Shown piece after piece: positions 49,600-62,589 of a DNA stretch of 64,000 bases. The stretch is taken from assembly GCA_021904315.1 (NCBI GenBank), contig CM038918.1:682001-746000 (forward strand). The letters run 5' to 3'. Position numbers and translations under genes: made by a program. Origin of the DNA: Sphagnum magellanicum (lineage: Eukaryota > Streptophyta > Sphagnopsida > Sphagnales > Sphagnaceae). Numbering within the stretch: position 1 is the first letter of the stretch; the number at the start of each line of letters is the position of its first letter. Below the pieces are notes generated by a model. It made no database searches. It was not told where the DNA came from and saw only the letters and a list, made by a program, of their open reading frames with translations.

Positions 49600-51079
49600 G
49601 CGAGTTCTTCAAATTTTCAATTTCAATTTGCATTATTACACAAGAAGTTTCCTCCCATTCAATAAATTTCAGTTTGTCACAACCTTGTGCCACCAACTTT
49701 GCATAACCCATAATGACATATTATGAGAGGTTCAAAGAAATACATTGCTAGTCCACTGAGTCAACTCAAGTTGAGTTACTTTTGCCATAGCACACTAGGC
49801 CAGCAAGCATATAAGGAGAAGCAAAGAATAAATTTATTTGCTGGCTACTGAGAAAACTAAATGATTGAAGGAAAAGAGATGACACTCACCTGATAGGAAA
49901 CATGAAACAAGAAACTCAGTATCAGTGTGTGTATGAGTAGGTTTTTACTACTCAAGGTAACAATGGGCAGTGTGAGGTAGTAACATGGCATCAAGACGAA
50001 GAACTCAAGGTGTGTGTATATACAAAGTTTGGATCTAATCGGATGTTGAATTGTTATCATGGTTTACATCTATCATGGCTGGATGTGTGCGTGTTTGACA
50101 TTGTTAGGGAACCTGGGGTGCTCAGAGTAGTAGTGCAACATTTATATCCTCCGGTTAAACTATCCAAAGATGTTTGATATGCAAAAGAATTTCTCATTAG
50201 GGTCTTGAGGTCATCTCGCTCAGAAATCTTGAGAGGGTGACATTATTGATGATCAATTGACATATAGCATCTAAGATCTCAAATGGTAATGAATGCAAAT
50301 GAGCAAAACATTCGAGAATATCAATAGCATGTCTCTCAGTAGCATTCTATTGTCGTTAAAAAGTGGTGAGTGTGGAACATGGTCTGGTTCATATGATCTG
50401 CCAAACCAAACTAGGATTTGAAGATTGTGGTTCTCATTTCTAGGTGAGGAACCCAAGATCTTTCAGTAAGAAAAGATCCACATTGTCACATGACAGGAGA
50501 AGGCAATTGCTGCAGTTGATGAAGAGATCTGAAACCTGAAATTCAGTCCAGATGAAACCAGATATGCATCTTCATGATCAAATCAAGTGCAATGTTTCCT
50601 AGTGTGGCAATCTATGTGTACAGATAAGTGTGTACCTTTTGAGTCCATCAAGTTGTTGGTAATTTCAGCATGCATCATTGGTTGTTTGCTTGATATAGTT
50701 ATCAAAGATGGAGGGAGATCTGTAAGCATTGTCTATTTTTTTGTGCTTCAGCAACCATCTGGATGGCAAGTCGACAAATTTCATCTTTTTAGTGTAGTTT
50801 TTATGAAAAGCATGGGGTTTGAGTCTTAGGATGCACGCAGTGTATGACTAGTGTTTAGATGGGGTGGAGTGTCTGGGTTCATTATGTCCTACAATTTTAA
50901 CCATATTTGACTATGGTTAACATAGGTTGTAACTTGTAACAAGGGATATTTGTAGCTCTTGTTATTGTATTGCGCAACAACATAGTGAGCATGTCATGTG
51001 ATGATGTTCCTGTAGAAGGCCAAGGTGTCTCAAGCCCACCATCCTTAGAACTCCCCTATTTGCATTGAAGACCCTACGC
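49600..51079. other. Intergenic DNA with a diverged partial duplicate of copy C
   Basis: About 49,950-50,615 repeats in direct orientation, heavily diverged, the segment at about 52,325-52,990 (shared words: gggcagtgtgaggtagt, gaagaactcaagg, gatcaaatcaagtg). This second copy is absent after the pseudogene near 5,270-5,770. No gene recognised. Confidence 0.6.
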
Positions 51080-51790
51080 CTTTGATTTAATCACAGTGCA
51101 ATCAACCCTTAGTGCCAACTTTCCTTCAAACCAACTTTGTTACTTCCTTCCAAAGAGACAATATTAGGCCCCACAATTCAACAACTCCCTTGGTGATAAG
51201 CTGGGATAAGGCCTGAACAATTTTTGAAGGTACCTACCTATAGATTGGTCATCTACAATAAGTTGAAAATTATAATGGGAGTGCTAACACCATCAACCAT
51301 TCTGCTAACTTTGCTTCAAACCAACTTTTTTCTTTTGCTTCCAAAGTGACAATATTGAGCCCCACAATTCAAACAACTCCCTTCAACTCACTGAAGTCAA
51401 CCATAGGGTATTGCACATGATCACCATGCACTTCAAAATTTCAAAATAAGATGATTATATTCATGGTACAATATGTGGAGCTATAGATTGGTCCATTAGA
51501 CTGAGTTAAAAATTCTAATGTGACTATCAATGCCATCGCCCCTTTGTTCTAGCTCTATTTTAAACCAACTTTGTTCCAACCCACAATTCAACAACTCAAT
51601 GAAATCAACTATAGGGCATCCCACCTTGTCACTGGACACTTGACAACCTTCAAAATAAAAATGTTGATTTCATTCTCTCAAAAATGTGTGGAGCTGCAGA
51701 TTGGTCATTGAGGGTGTCTCACTTTATCACACTTGACGATTCAGAAACAAAATTGTTGAATTAATGGCACCAACAATTTGTGGAGGTACA
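51080..51790 (+). repeat. Tandem repeat, ~190-240-bp units, three to four copies
   Basis: Recurring landmarks: caaaccaacttt near 51,125, 51,315 and 51,553; ccacaattcaa(c)aactc near 51,170, 51,363 and 51,582; tgtggagct(a/g)(t/c)agattggtc near 51,475 and 51,690. Units are diverged and differ in length. No coding frame is shared by the units. Confidence 0.7.
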
Positions 51791-53134
51791 TAATATGATT
51801 GTGCTTGGCAATACCCCATTTTGGGGGATGCCAAATAATATGCCAGACTCAGAGATCAGGACCTCATTTCCCCTAATTTTGAGTTTTCCTCCAACTTTGC
51901 AGCCTGCTAATTTTGAAATTATCAAAATCATCATCAATATTAACCAAAACGTTTGGACAGAAAAGCTTCTTAAAATTTGTCTCATTACATTTCTGCTACA
52001 TCAAATTGATCAACTACCAACCTATGTATACTAATATGGTGAAAAACACAAAGGCTTATATCTCCACTGCTATTGAACTAATGCTAACCTATCAGATGAG
52101 CAATAAATCAGCAGTTCACCAAAGTTCGAAGCAAAGATACTTAATAGGAATGATTATTTAGGTACAACAGGAGTGATCTGTTAGGTGTGGTAATTCCAAC
52201 ACCACAAGTGCTGTAAGGAAGATATGATAGGTATATGCAAATACATTACTGTGTTGTCCACAGGATCAGACCAATTAGTTGAGTTTCTTTTGTCTGAGAA
52301 TGGTCTTATTGTTCAATCTTGCAGTGGGCAGTGTGAGGTAGTTATATGGCATCGCGAAGAAGAACTCAAGGTTTGTGTCTCTTATGGAAAATGGAGCTCA
52401 GGATGAGATCAAGATCCAAGAGTAACATTATATGTTGAACCGTGGTCATGAAAGTCTCTAAAGTCAGAATGTGAGTGTCTGAAATTGTTAACAATATTCA
52501 TGTGCTCCCATTTTTGGTTGCACTATCCAAGATGTTTGTTTATGCAAACAATTTTCTCGTTAGCATCTTGAGGAGCAAGGCCACCTTGCTCAAAAATCTT
52601 GAGAGAGTTACACAATTGAGATTATGAATGGACATAAAACATGCAAGTCACTCTCAAGTGACAATAAAATTATAAATACAAATGAGAAAAACATTGGGGA
52701 GTATCAACAACTGTATGTCTCAGTAGCATCATCCCATTGTCTTTAAATGTGGTGGATGTGAAACATGGTTTGTTTCATATGGCTCTGCTAAACCAAATTA
52801 GAATTTGAACGTTGTAGTTGTCATTTCTAGGTATGAACTGCAACCCAACAGCTTTCAGTCAGGAAAGATTCATATTGTGACATGAATAGGATAAGGCCAT
52901 TGCCGCAATTGACAAAGAGATTTGAAACCTGAAACTCAGTCCACAGGGAAAATGATATGTGCAATGCATGATCAAATCAAGTGTAATGTTTCTGAGTGTG
53001 GCTCAGACATGAACACTGTCTGATGATTTCATGAAAGTCCTTTTTACAATATAGTTTGCTGTCAGCACTTCTTTTGATTGGCCACACCACAGAGAGAGAA
53101 AAGTGGTAGGAGTCATTTTGTGGATCCTTTGCAA

Positions 53135-54625
53135 TGTGAAATCACAGTTTGGAGCAGCTAAATGAATTGCTCTGGCAATCTCCTTGTGTGCAAGAAGGCG
53201 ATACAATTTTCTTGGTTGTTTTAATTGCCTTGGTGTGCACACAGTGTGAGGAGTACATGGCAAATGGCAAATCAGGTCAAGTTCATTACTGGGTGCAAGG
53301 GAAATGCATGGTAACAAGCATGAGAAGACACAAAAGGTGGAACTTTGGCTTTGCTACTGTTAGAACTCCCATGACTGGAAGCAGAGACAGCAGCAATGGC
53401 ACATGGTGATTACAAAATAGCACATTCTTTTGAGGGTTTCAAGGCTTGGGAGGTATCATGTTGGATGTGGAATTAATCCCAGAAGAATGGAAATTGTCCT
53501 ACAAATGCAATATGAAGACATGACTCCAGAAAGATTCACATGTTTTTCGGTTGCTCAAATGTCAATGCAGTTGTAAACTAGCAGTTCAAGAGCAAGCATG
53601 CTGATGAACCAACTAAATCAAAGTGGTTTTGAGTTGGACTTCCTAGTGTGTATTAGGCTCATCAACATGTACTATACCACATATAGGAGCATGAAGGAGA
53701 CTTGGAGAGTGTTCAACTACATGGCCAATAATCACAATTCCTCAACTGCTAGAATTCCAGATGATATGTGAATTATGAGCAAGAACAGAATGCGCCTGGC
53801 AGTGTTGTAGGGCACTTGAAAGACAGCCCATGTGTTCATGAACAGATCATATGAAGCAGTTGCAGGTCCAATCACTTTCTTTGTAGAGAAAATTCAAAAA
53901 AATGTAGGATACTTGTGTGATGTTCACCAAGACCTACTCAAATTGTGGTCTCTTGGACTGCCACCATCTCATGTGAGATGTGGACAAGAGCAGAGACAAT
54001 TTGTGCAACAGAAAGTTGGGCAGCCAGACCTGGTCAATTTCCTGGTGACATTTGTGGGGATTGTGAATACAGAGTGTGTCAGTTTATCAGCACTTGCAGA
54101 TCAGTCAGTGTAAATACTAGTCTGATGTCTCTGTGCAGTAGACTTGTAAACATGTATGTCAAATGTGACAGCATGGTTTGGATGTTTCAAAAGTGCTTCA
54201 AAAGATGATTGCACGAAATGTGGCACATTTGGAGGACTTCCCAGGGATATTTTGGGATGTATGTTTGCCTTCTCTCAGCTTGTAGCAATCTGGGCTGATG
54301 AAGTAATGCCTGTGCCTCTTTGATTCCATGGACATTGGAGGTATAATAGTCTCGGAGTATTTCTCACTGCCAATGTTTGAGAAAGAAAGCAGTACGTTGC
54401 AAGAGACTATCCTCAATTTGTTGTCTCAGTTCACTCAAGAGTATGTTGCAGTAACTATAGTCTCAGTGCCAAGGTTTGACAGAGAAAGAAAAGGGTGCAA
54501 AGAAAAGCCTTGGTGGCACTTGGACTGAAGTGAATAAAAAAAGGTCCATATGTTTGCAGTAGATGATCCAGAGCAGCTGCAAACCATTGAAATCTATGCA
54601 GACTTCAAGAGATCATCTGGATAGA
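53135..54625 (+). pseudogene. Decayed PLS-class PPR gene with E motif, copy C
   Basis: This is the best-preserved copy. In order on the plus strand: about 53,600-53,735 gives a PPR (SGFELDFLVCIRLINMY, then SMKETWRVFN); 53,832-54,113 gives HVRCGQEQRQF and LVTFVGIVNTECVSLSAL; a shifted frame at 54,110-54,208 gives SLCSRLVNMYVKCDSM; about 54,480-54,625 is the E-type end (VHMFAVDDPEQLQ, then IEIYADFKRSSG, then stop). Known plant PPR proteins of this class bind organellar transcripts. This one cannot make a protein because the frame shifts at least twice and stops intervene. No DYW deaminase domain is seen downstream. Confidence 0.75.
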
Positions 54626-54882
54626 TAATTGATAGTAAGTGGTTGTCAAATGCAATATTTTTCCTGTGAGACCCAGTACACACTAGCCTAGCGCACCATC
54701 CATTGGAGACCCACTATCACTCGGTTATGGATGAACCACAACTGAGTTAAATATCAAGGTTCCACCTACATGACCTATCCTATAAACCCTCCTACTTCCC
54801 CCTCACACTAACTAAGTACCTACTACGTAAGTGGGTAAGTATCATAGGTAAGTAGGTAGGAAATGTAAGTGGTTACTATGTA

Positions 54883-55191
54883 TAGGAGAAGGGCCTGAGT
54901 ACAGGCCCTTTCGTGATTTGAGATCTGTGCCCAAGGCCGGTAGGCCGAGGGAACAGATCGAAAATCACAAAAGCGCCTATACCTAGGTCCTTTTCCTTCG
55001 TAAAGGAGAGCTGGGTTTGTTCACTTTTGAGAAATAGTGACAGGCTGGCTGGTACGTTCCGCTGGTCAGAAGATCCCAGTATAGCCTGGCTGGTACTTCC
55101 ACCGCAGAAGATCCTTCTTGCTGAAAACATGTTTCTTCAGGCAGGTAATGGAACTGAAAATACAAAGGAAAAATGTAGGCAGTGCTTTGCG
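54883..55191 (-). mobile_element. 309-bp insertion, copy-C allele of the 310-bp element
   Basis: Flanked by a perfect 6-bp duplication (tatgta at 54,877-54,882 and 55,192-55,197, which is tacata on the other strand). Same element and same site as 40,447-40,756. Confidence 0.78.
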
Positions 55192-55990
55192 TATGTAGGT
55201 AAGCTACTTGGTGGCTACCAGGTAGGTAGATCCATGTGCATGGTTGGTAAAGAGCTTACCACTTCCGTTAGATATGGGACAGGAATACAATGAAAAAGTC
55301 TCACACTATCCATCCTTCAAGGGGTGCTGGCTCCCCCATCAAACTATAGGCATGTCAATGTGGCGCCATGCACAATTCTGCACAGTTCCGCAGTTGTTCT
55401 GCAAAAGAAGAACTCAAGCTCATGTCCTGCTGCAGAACCCAAAAAAAAAACACAAAAATTATGTTTTGTTGTAGAACCAAAAAATACAACATTTATGTTC
55501 TGCTGCAAGTAGCATAATTCCAACTCAGCACCAAGTTAGTACAACAACAACTATGTTTTGAGAAATCACTTCAATGTTTATTTAGTTGCACTGGAATAGC
55601 TGTGAATGTCAAAGGACTTGAGGAACTTGATCTGAATGGATTTTCACAAGCCATGGTATGCATGCATTTTTCGATTCACATTCTCCTTCTGTAAATGGTG
55701 GGTTATAAGATTCTCAAATTGGGTGGAATTCTGAAATAATGGTTATGTAAGTTATGCGTGCAATGACCGCAAACTCTCTCAATAGGTGGGGAATATATTT
55801 ATTCATAGTATATGAGTTTTCACAATAGTTCAAGAAGGGGAAAACAATACCAATGATGAAATATCATGCAAGTTTTTTGCATCTTTTTGTACAATTCTCT
55901 CACCATATATACTTGGCCAATTTTCATACTTATAATATGTGAATTTTCACAATGGTTCAAAAAGGAGAAAACAAGACGAATCATGAAATA

Positions 55991-56188
55991 CCATAGTACC
56001 TTGGCCATTTCAACATATGTGTGTTGAATAGCTAATTAATTTTGAAAAATCATTTCAACAAATGGAATATCCTTAAATTTTCACTATTATCCTTAACAAT
56101 ATTTTTTGATTTCAAAGAAATAATTTTTGAAAATTTCAATATTCCTGAAAATAATATAATTAGTGTTGAATTGGCCAAGGTAGTAGGA
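55991..56188 (-). mobile_element. ~198-bp MITE, copy-C allele
   Basis: Inverted counterpart of 39,452-39,650: begins ccatagtaccttggcc and ends ttggccaaggtagtagg. Confidence 0.75.
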
Positions 56189-57600
56189 TATATATATCAC
56201 ACACAAGTTTCTTTTGCATCTTTTTGTACAAGTTACAAATTACACAGCCTTTAATCTACAACACCAATCAGGGCTGAGTGGTTTTATGTACCTTAGTTGT
56301 AGTTTGATGGATCTTGTCACCACAAAGTTCTCAATTACATCCAAGAGTTGTTCTGAAGATTCACAACATGTAAATATTCCAAACAATATCCCTAAAGTTG
56401 TTTGCATCTATGCTCCCCAAAAAATACCTAGAAAGTCTCAGACCACTTGCACAACATATTCCCCACAAGACACGAGCCATGGAATTGACAAAATTTTTAG
56501 GACAAAAGAGCAGTTGTTGTTGTTGTCATCTCAACTACATAATGTAATAAGTCAAGACAGGTCCAATGGAGTTGTAGATGGTTGCATATGTCCCTTTAAG
56601 AGAGTGGGTGTCTCCATTACAATAGCTTTTGGGTTCGTAATAATAATAAGTCCAATGGCACATAGCCTACTCATATATTCTTAGTAGTATATAATAAATC
56701 CCCAACCTCCCAAACACCCTCTGCCAACAGACACTATAATGTATCCATTATTCCATTTTTAGAAGGAAATAATGACACAGAGGCAAAGCCAACTTGAGAC
56801 TTTCAAATGCAGGTGGAACAAAAATTCCAATGTTGGGTTGCTTGTATCTTCCCTTGTTTGTCTCTTTGTGTGGGAAACACAAAATTCTTTGTCAAAGTGG
56901 CAATGTATGTATGTGTGTATGCACATCTTACACTTCCATCAGATTCCTATTGGTGATTTAAGGTCACTTTTGGGAATTATGTGATCACAGCATTCACCAG
57001 TGCACCATCTATTGGAGACAAGTTATGACTCTGTTGAGCAGATGAACCTCAACTATGTAGAACCTTGGTAACTTTAACCTCTAAACCCTTCTGTTCCCTC
57101 CTCCTAGTACCTATGCAATGACCTACATAAGTGGTTAAATATCATAAGCAAGTAAGTAAGGAATGTAAGTGGTTACTATGAAAATAAGTAAGTATTAGGT
57201 GAGGCACTTTGGATGAACTGACACCCACATTGATACCATGGTAAAAATTTCAAGATCCATCTAAATTGTTTCTAAAATTTACAAATATCCCATGCTTATA
57301 CTAAATTAGGGTTTTTCAATTCAAAGCTAACATTTGAAGGGCTTAATATGGTCATTAGGAGGCGTCACTTACAAACATGATGTACCAACCTGCATACAGG
57401 TTCACCCTGGCCTCCTCCGACTAAGTAAGTAAATGCATCTGGATGCATTGTCAGTACATGGATAACTACCAGGGTTAGGTGTGCAACAAGAATAGAACAA
57501 AAACATTGTTTTCTATACACACATCATCCACCCTGCATGGTGCACTGGTGGGTGCTGGTTCACTCTGGCTCCTTAAATGAACCATAAAATGATGTTTCAA

Positions 57601-57770
57601 GCAACTACTCCAGTAATTTTCACCGCAATGTTGAGTTAAATAACGTTTCAAGCAACTACTCCAGTAATTTCACCCCAATGTTGAGTTAAATAACGTTTCA
57701 AGCAACTACTCCAGTAATTTCACCCCAATGTTGAGTTAAATAAGGTTTCAATCAACTACTCCAGTAATTA
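57601..57770 (-). repeat. 50-bp VNTR, four units in the right arm
   Basis: Units start at 57,601, 57,652, 57,702 and 57,752 (gcaactactccagtaatt then caatgttgagttaaataa). The left-arm partner has three. Confidence 0.85.
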
Positions 57771-58378
57771 CAGACCTTCCATTTGATGAAAAATTTATAA
57801 TTTTATAAAAAAAAGGTATGTGGGTGTTGTGGAAGGATGCCCTGGCTATTGGGCCAGGGACAGCAGAGCTGTGCTGGCTATTTGTGGCCAGAGCATTTAT
57901 GAGTGATCACCCCACACTATGTTCTCTGGTCGCATGCTGGTTCACTCTGGCTCATTAAATGAGCCTTTAAATAACATCTAACCCCCTAATTTCACCCTAC
58001 AAATTAAAAATCCTTCATTGGTTCAAACTATGAAGGGTGGTCAGTTTGGGTTTACACTAGGGTAGTTTAAGGCCCAAGCTCAAGCAAAGGACTTTGGATG
58101 AAAAAAGTTGTTCAAATCCTACATGGATAGTTGTGGGTAATGTTGCTTCGGCCTTTGGGATATATTTGCAGGCCTGCTTCAAAGAGATGGGCCTTATGAA
58201 AATAGCAAGGGCCCATGGGTTTCAAAATAATCTTAATTGTTGATTTATGATATTTGATTAATGTTTATTATTTTTTTGAAGGATAAAATTGAAGGCAATT
58301 TTTGGTGGCTCCTTATAAAATTGTTGCCTTTTAATGTTTATCACTTGTTGAATGAACATATACAAACACCAATGCATA

Positions 58379-61300
58379 CATCCATGAGAAAAAACATTTT
58401 GATATAATCAAATTGCCATATCATTTTCCAAAGTATATATTGGTAGTACATTAGACATGTGTGACAAACTTTATCAAACAATTAAGAATATAATTAATAT
58501 GATAATGATTTTTTTTTGCAATACTTATAATTTATGAATAGTTTTTTCAATTTTTTGATGTTGCATCATGATTAGCTAACATCCCAAAAAGGATTCAACA
58601 TTAAATGGTAGCAAATAGGAGAGGAAAAAAAAGAATAATCCTATTAGTATGATGACTTGCAAGAACATGTTTTTTAAATATGGCAAACCTAGTCCAAAAC
58701 CTTTTTTTTTTGGGTAATTTGATTCAATTTCTTTTTAAAATACCATTATAGGGGTCATAGCTCCAAAAACAATTTCACATTTTGGCAAAAAAATTCACAA
58801 AAAATTATTGATTCCAATACATCTGAAACAATTTTTGAAACCCATAATAAATCAAAATCATTATGGTGAAAAAGTTTCAAAGGTGAATGCACGAATGAAT
58901 GGAGTAAAAATGGCAAATGAATATATTTTCATAAGTTCATTCCTTGTTTTTCAAGCCATAGGGTAACTAAATAATATAGCCCAAGGTCAATTTCCACATG
59001 GAAAAAATAATTAATTAGTTTCTTTCAAAAAATTAGTTCATTTTTATAAATATGAAATTATTATTTCATTATCTATTACGACATTGTCATGTGAAGAATG
59101 AAATTATTCAAATTGTAGCTTGTCATAATTATGATGATTTTCAACACTTCAGTTTCATATTTTCACTAAAATTCATTCCATTATTTTATAGATTATTTAA
59201 TGATGAAATCGACCTTAGGTAAAGTAATTAGGTAATAACAACCCACCAATTTCAAGATTTTTTTTCCATTTATGTTTGGGCCCAATTAGGTACCATAGTA
59301 CCCTGGCAGATTTGGCACAAGTTAAATTATTTTTAATTATTTTTAAATTTTTCAAAAAAAATTTATTATGTTGAATAATTCAAAATTTATGGTTGCCCTC
59401 TCCTTATAGTACAAGTTCATGAGGATAATCCAACCAAGAAGACAATTGAAAACTTTTGGTAGTGAAAGTAGGTTTATTATATTTAGTTTGTACCTATCAC
59501 AATTTTAAAATCAAGATTAAGGTACTAAATTACAATTCCCAAAATATATAAATTATTTGACAAGTTATTGCTAAACCTACCAAGGTATTATAGTATCACT
59601 ATTTTGTACATGGGTGCACAAATTCAAAATAAAATACGTTTTTCAAAATAATATGGACTTTCAAAATGATGCATCAATTTTGATCATGAAAAAATTCATA
59701 ACTAGATTTTTCAAAATATTTTTTGACATGATTTTACTTTTAGTTCTTTCATGATTTGTTACAAGGAATATTGAGTACTTAATAAAAATTTGTAAATGAT
59801 TTTTTTTAAAAAGTCCATAAATAAACCCACAACTAAGAAACTAGTTCATAATATGTTACAACTTCAAAAGTTCACCCATTTACTTTAACGCTATTAATTA
59901 TCAACATGATCACATATATGTTTTCACATTTAAATTGATAATTTAAACTTAATGACCATTTGATAAAATATTGATTTTGATCCACCCCTTGAATGATTTA
60001 GAACAAAATCAACTTGTAAAAGATTGCATTATAACACCAATATTGGGCAACCCATTCATACATTCACCTTGAAATTATCAAAAATATACTTAAGCAATGA
60101 AAGGTAGTACATGATAATCACATTCCGATGAACTTGCTTATATTGACATAATGTCATAGTTGAATTTTTTTCTTTGTAGGGTTGGAAGCCATTGTTGATA
60201 CATGTAAGTTTAATTGGACTATTACTTTGAGTGGGTTGGTAACAATCATTATTTTTATTTTTTCCAAATGACAATGAAGAAAGGTTTCCATTCCTCAAAC
60301 AAGAGAGATGCAAGAAGCTACATTGTGAGAGAGGTTCCAAGCCTTTACATGTCCCAATTGGCCTAACATTAATTAAATCCATTCTTTTTTCTTTTGAATC
60401 TTTCATAAAAACTCAAGTTTTAAGATATTGCTTCAATTAGATAGCTAAGATCGGCAAAAATACGATCAAATCATCAATGCAATTCTTGTTATCTTTCATG
60501 GCATAGCCCATGGTTTATTTTTTCAATTTGGTGATTATAAAAAAATTGGTAATTTATTCCAAAATATTCTCAAATTTTAGTCAAATAGAAGAAACACAAT
60601 TTACCAAAAAATTCCCATTTTTTCATTTGTTGAAAAAATGATTAAATGTTTCTCAGAAGTGAAAAACACTGATAACACTGCTGAAGAATTTGGCACCAAA
60701 GTAATTAAGATCATGGAGGCCATAGCCATGTCATTTACTGGGTTCTTTGGCTCAGGCCCCAGTGTAAAACCAACAGACCCAACTCTGATTTTTGGCCACT
60801 AGGAATACTCCATTTTGAATTGGGTCCTTGTTTTAATTGGGCATTAGATCTTTGGGTCTAACTCTCCCTCCCATTTTGGTGTGTTTTGTAACATTTGGTC
60901 CTATATAGCCTTTCTCCCCTGTTGGCTTTTCTTTTGTGTTCAGTGAGATTGTTGTATTCAGTTGCAGAAAGGCAACTTGATGAGAACTAGGTTATAGATT
61001 TGGTGCAAAACCAGACAATAGAGCCAACCAATTGTGTCCAGCACTGGTATCCAATGACATAAAACAAGGGGTGTGTCACACTTGTGGCCTTGCCATTCAC
61101 ATTATAAAGTATCTTAAGGCAAAAGAAGAATTATGGAAACTCAAATATTTTACCATGCAAACATAAAATCTTGAGAAAAAATCCTTAAAGAAGCCAAAAT
61201 CCTTCAAGATATTGTAACTCTGTAACAACTCTCAAGTTTCAATACAAGCCAAAATATCATCTTTCAAAAATCCTCATATAAAATAAGACCTATTATTACC

Positions 61301-62589
61301 TAGGGGCGAAAAAATACCTTAAGCTACTATACACATTAATGAATCTAAACCCAATATCCTTGCCTTGGTAGGCAAAGCCAAAAGAGCAGGCAATGAACAG
61401 TAAGGTCCAAATGAATGAAAGGGGAAAAGAGCATAGAGAAGTTGTATACAAGGACAAGCAAGCTAAGCCTCAACATGTTGCTACAAAACTGACTGATTTC
61501 TTCTGAATGAAAGCTGGAAGGCGTGGATGTGATTGGGATTTGTGGATGTACTTGCACTGGCTTAATATCATCAAGCTGACCAACTGATCATCTGGACAGC
61601 AATCAATTATGCTGCCACATGACACTTAATTCACTCCAACTGTCAGAACTGAAAGCTCATCTCCATAGTTCTATGTACTAGCGAGACTGGCCAGGGTTTG
61701 GCCCATTCCAGCTTGTATTGAGCCCACGGTCGAGGCTATGAAGATCAAAAGGGAGAAGAAGACCTAACAATTGTTAACGAGTTAGCAGAGTAATGACAGC
61801 TTCTGCTATTAGTGTTCAAAGGTTGTGTAATTTGCAATATTAAGCTTGAGAGGTTCAGGTTTTTGTGACTTGTTCTTTTTTATGGAATCAGCACAAAAAC
61901 TGAACCATGGAACTAGCCTTATGTTAGAATTGAATTGAAATTTGAACAACCTGCTATTAGTGTTTGTGGGTTGTCTAATTTGCAGTGTTAAACTTGAGAG
62001 GTTCAGGTCTTGGTGACTTAGTCATGAACAAATACATAATAGATGGAATCAGCACAAGAACTAAACTGTGGAAACAGCCTTTTTGTTAGAATTAATTTGA
62101 AACTTGAACCTTGAAACACAATTCTTGAACTCAGGTACAAGTTTTCTTATTGTAGCTTCACCTATACTCGCAATTTGAGCTCTATAAGAGCCACAGTGAA
62201 CCAGCACCCAGCAGCCCACTGTGAAAGATGGATGGTAAGTGATATAAGCGGCATTTTATCAAATCCAAATTGTGTATTAATTTTTTATTGATCCAAACTC
62301 ATAAACATGAAAAATAAGTCAATTTGGATGCTATCATTTATCATTCGACAATATTCTAAACAGCCTACAAGTTACTAGATATTTTGATCCAACGAAAAAT
62401 AATCAATTGGAGTATTTTTCTTTAATGACTTTTATCATTCCTTAAAATATCTAATACATCAAAGAATGTATGTAAGAAGGCATTGTAATCTAGCTATTGA
62501 TAATGTCCTATAAGTCTTTTTCAATAAAGGTTCACCCATTTAGCCTGTCATTGTCATCCTTGATCATTTGGAGATAAACTCCAATAGTC
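58379..62589. other. Right-arm DNA without a supported gene
   Basis: Inverted counterpart of about 28,000-32,255. Frames such as 60,056-60,406 (-) are duplicates of meaningless left-arm frames. It contains the MITE listed at 59,290. Confidence 0.45.
59290..59596 (-). mobile_element. ~305-bp MITE, right-arm allele
   Basis: Inverted counterpart of 31,031-31,337, with ends taccatagtaccctggcaga and ctaccaaggtattatagta. Confidence 0.55.

Larger units (their letters stand above)
52020..57190 (-). repeat. Copy C of the PPR-pseudogene unit (inverted)
   Basis: Inverted relative to copies A and B. Its first 1.1 kb (52,020-53,134) matches A (4,140-5,270) but not B, showing that C is the full-length version and B a truncated derivative. 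It lies 3' of the intact lipase-like/GTPase gene, the same arrangement as copy A and the pseudogene. Confidence 0.88.

Noticed and set aside
56214-56684. 156-codon frame on + in copy C
   Set aside because: Copies A and B break it with stops and shifts, no domain is recognisable, and it overlaps the minisatellite-like segment. It looks like a chance frame in repeat DNA.
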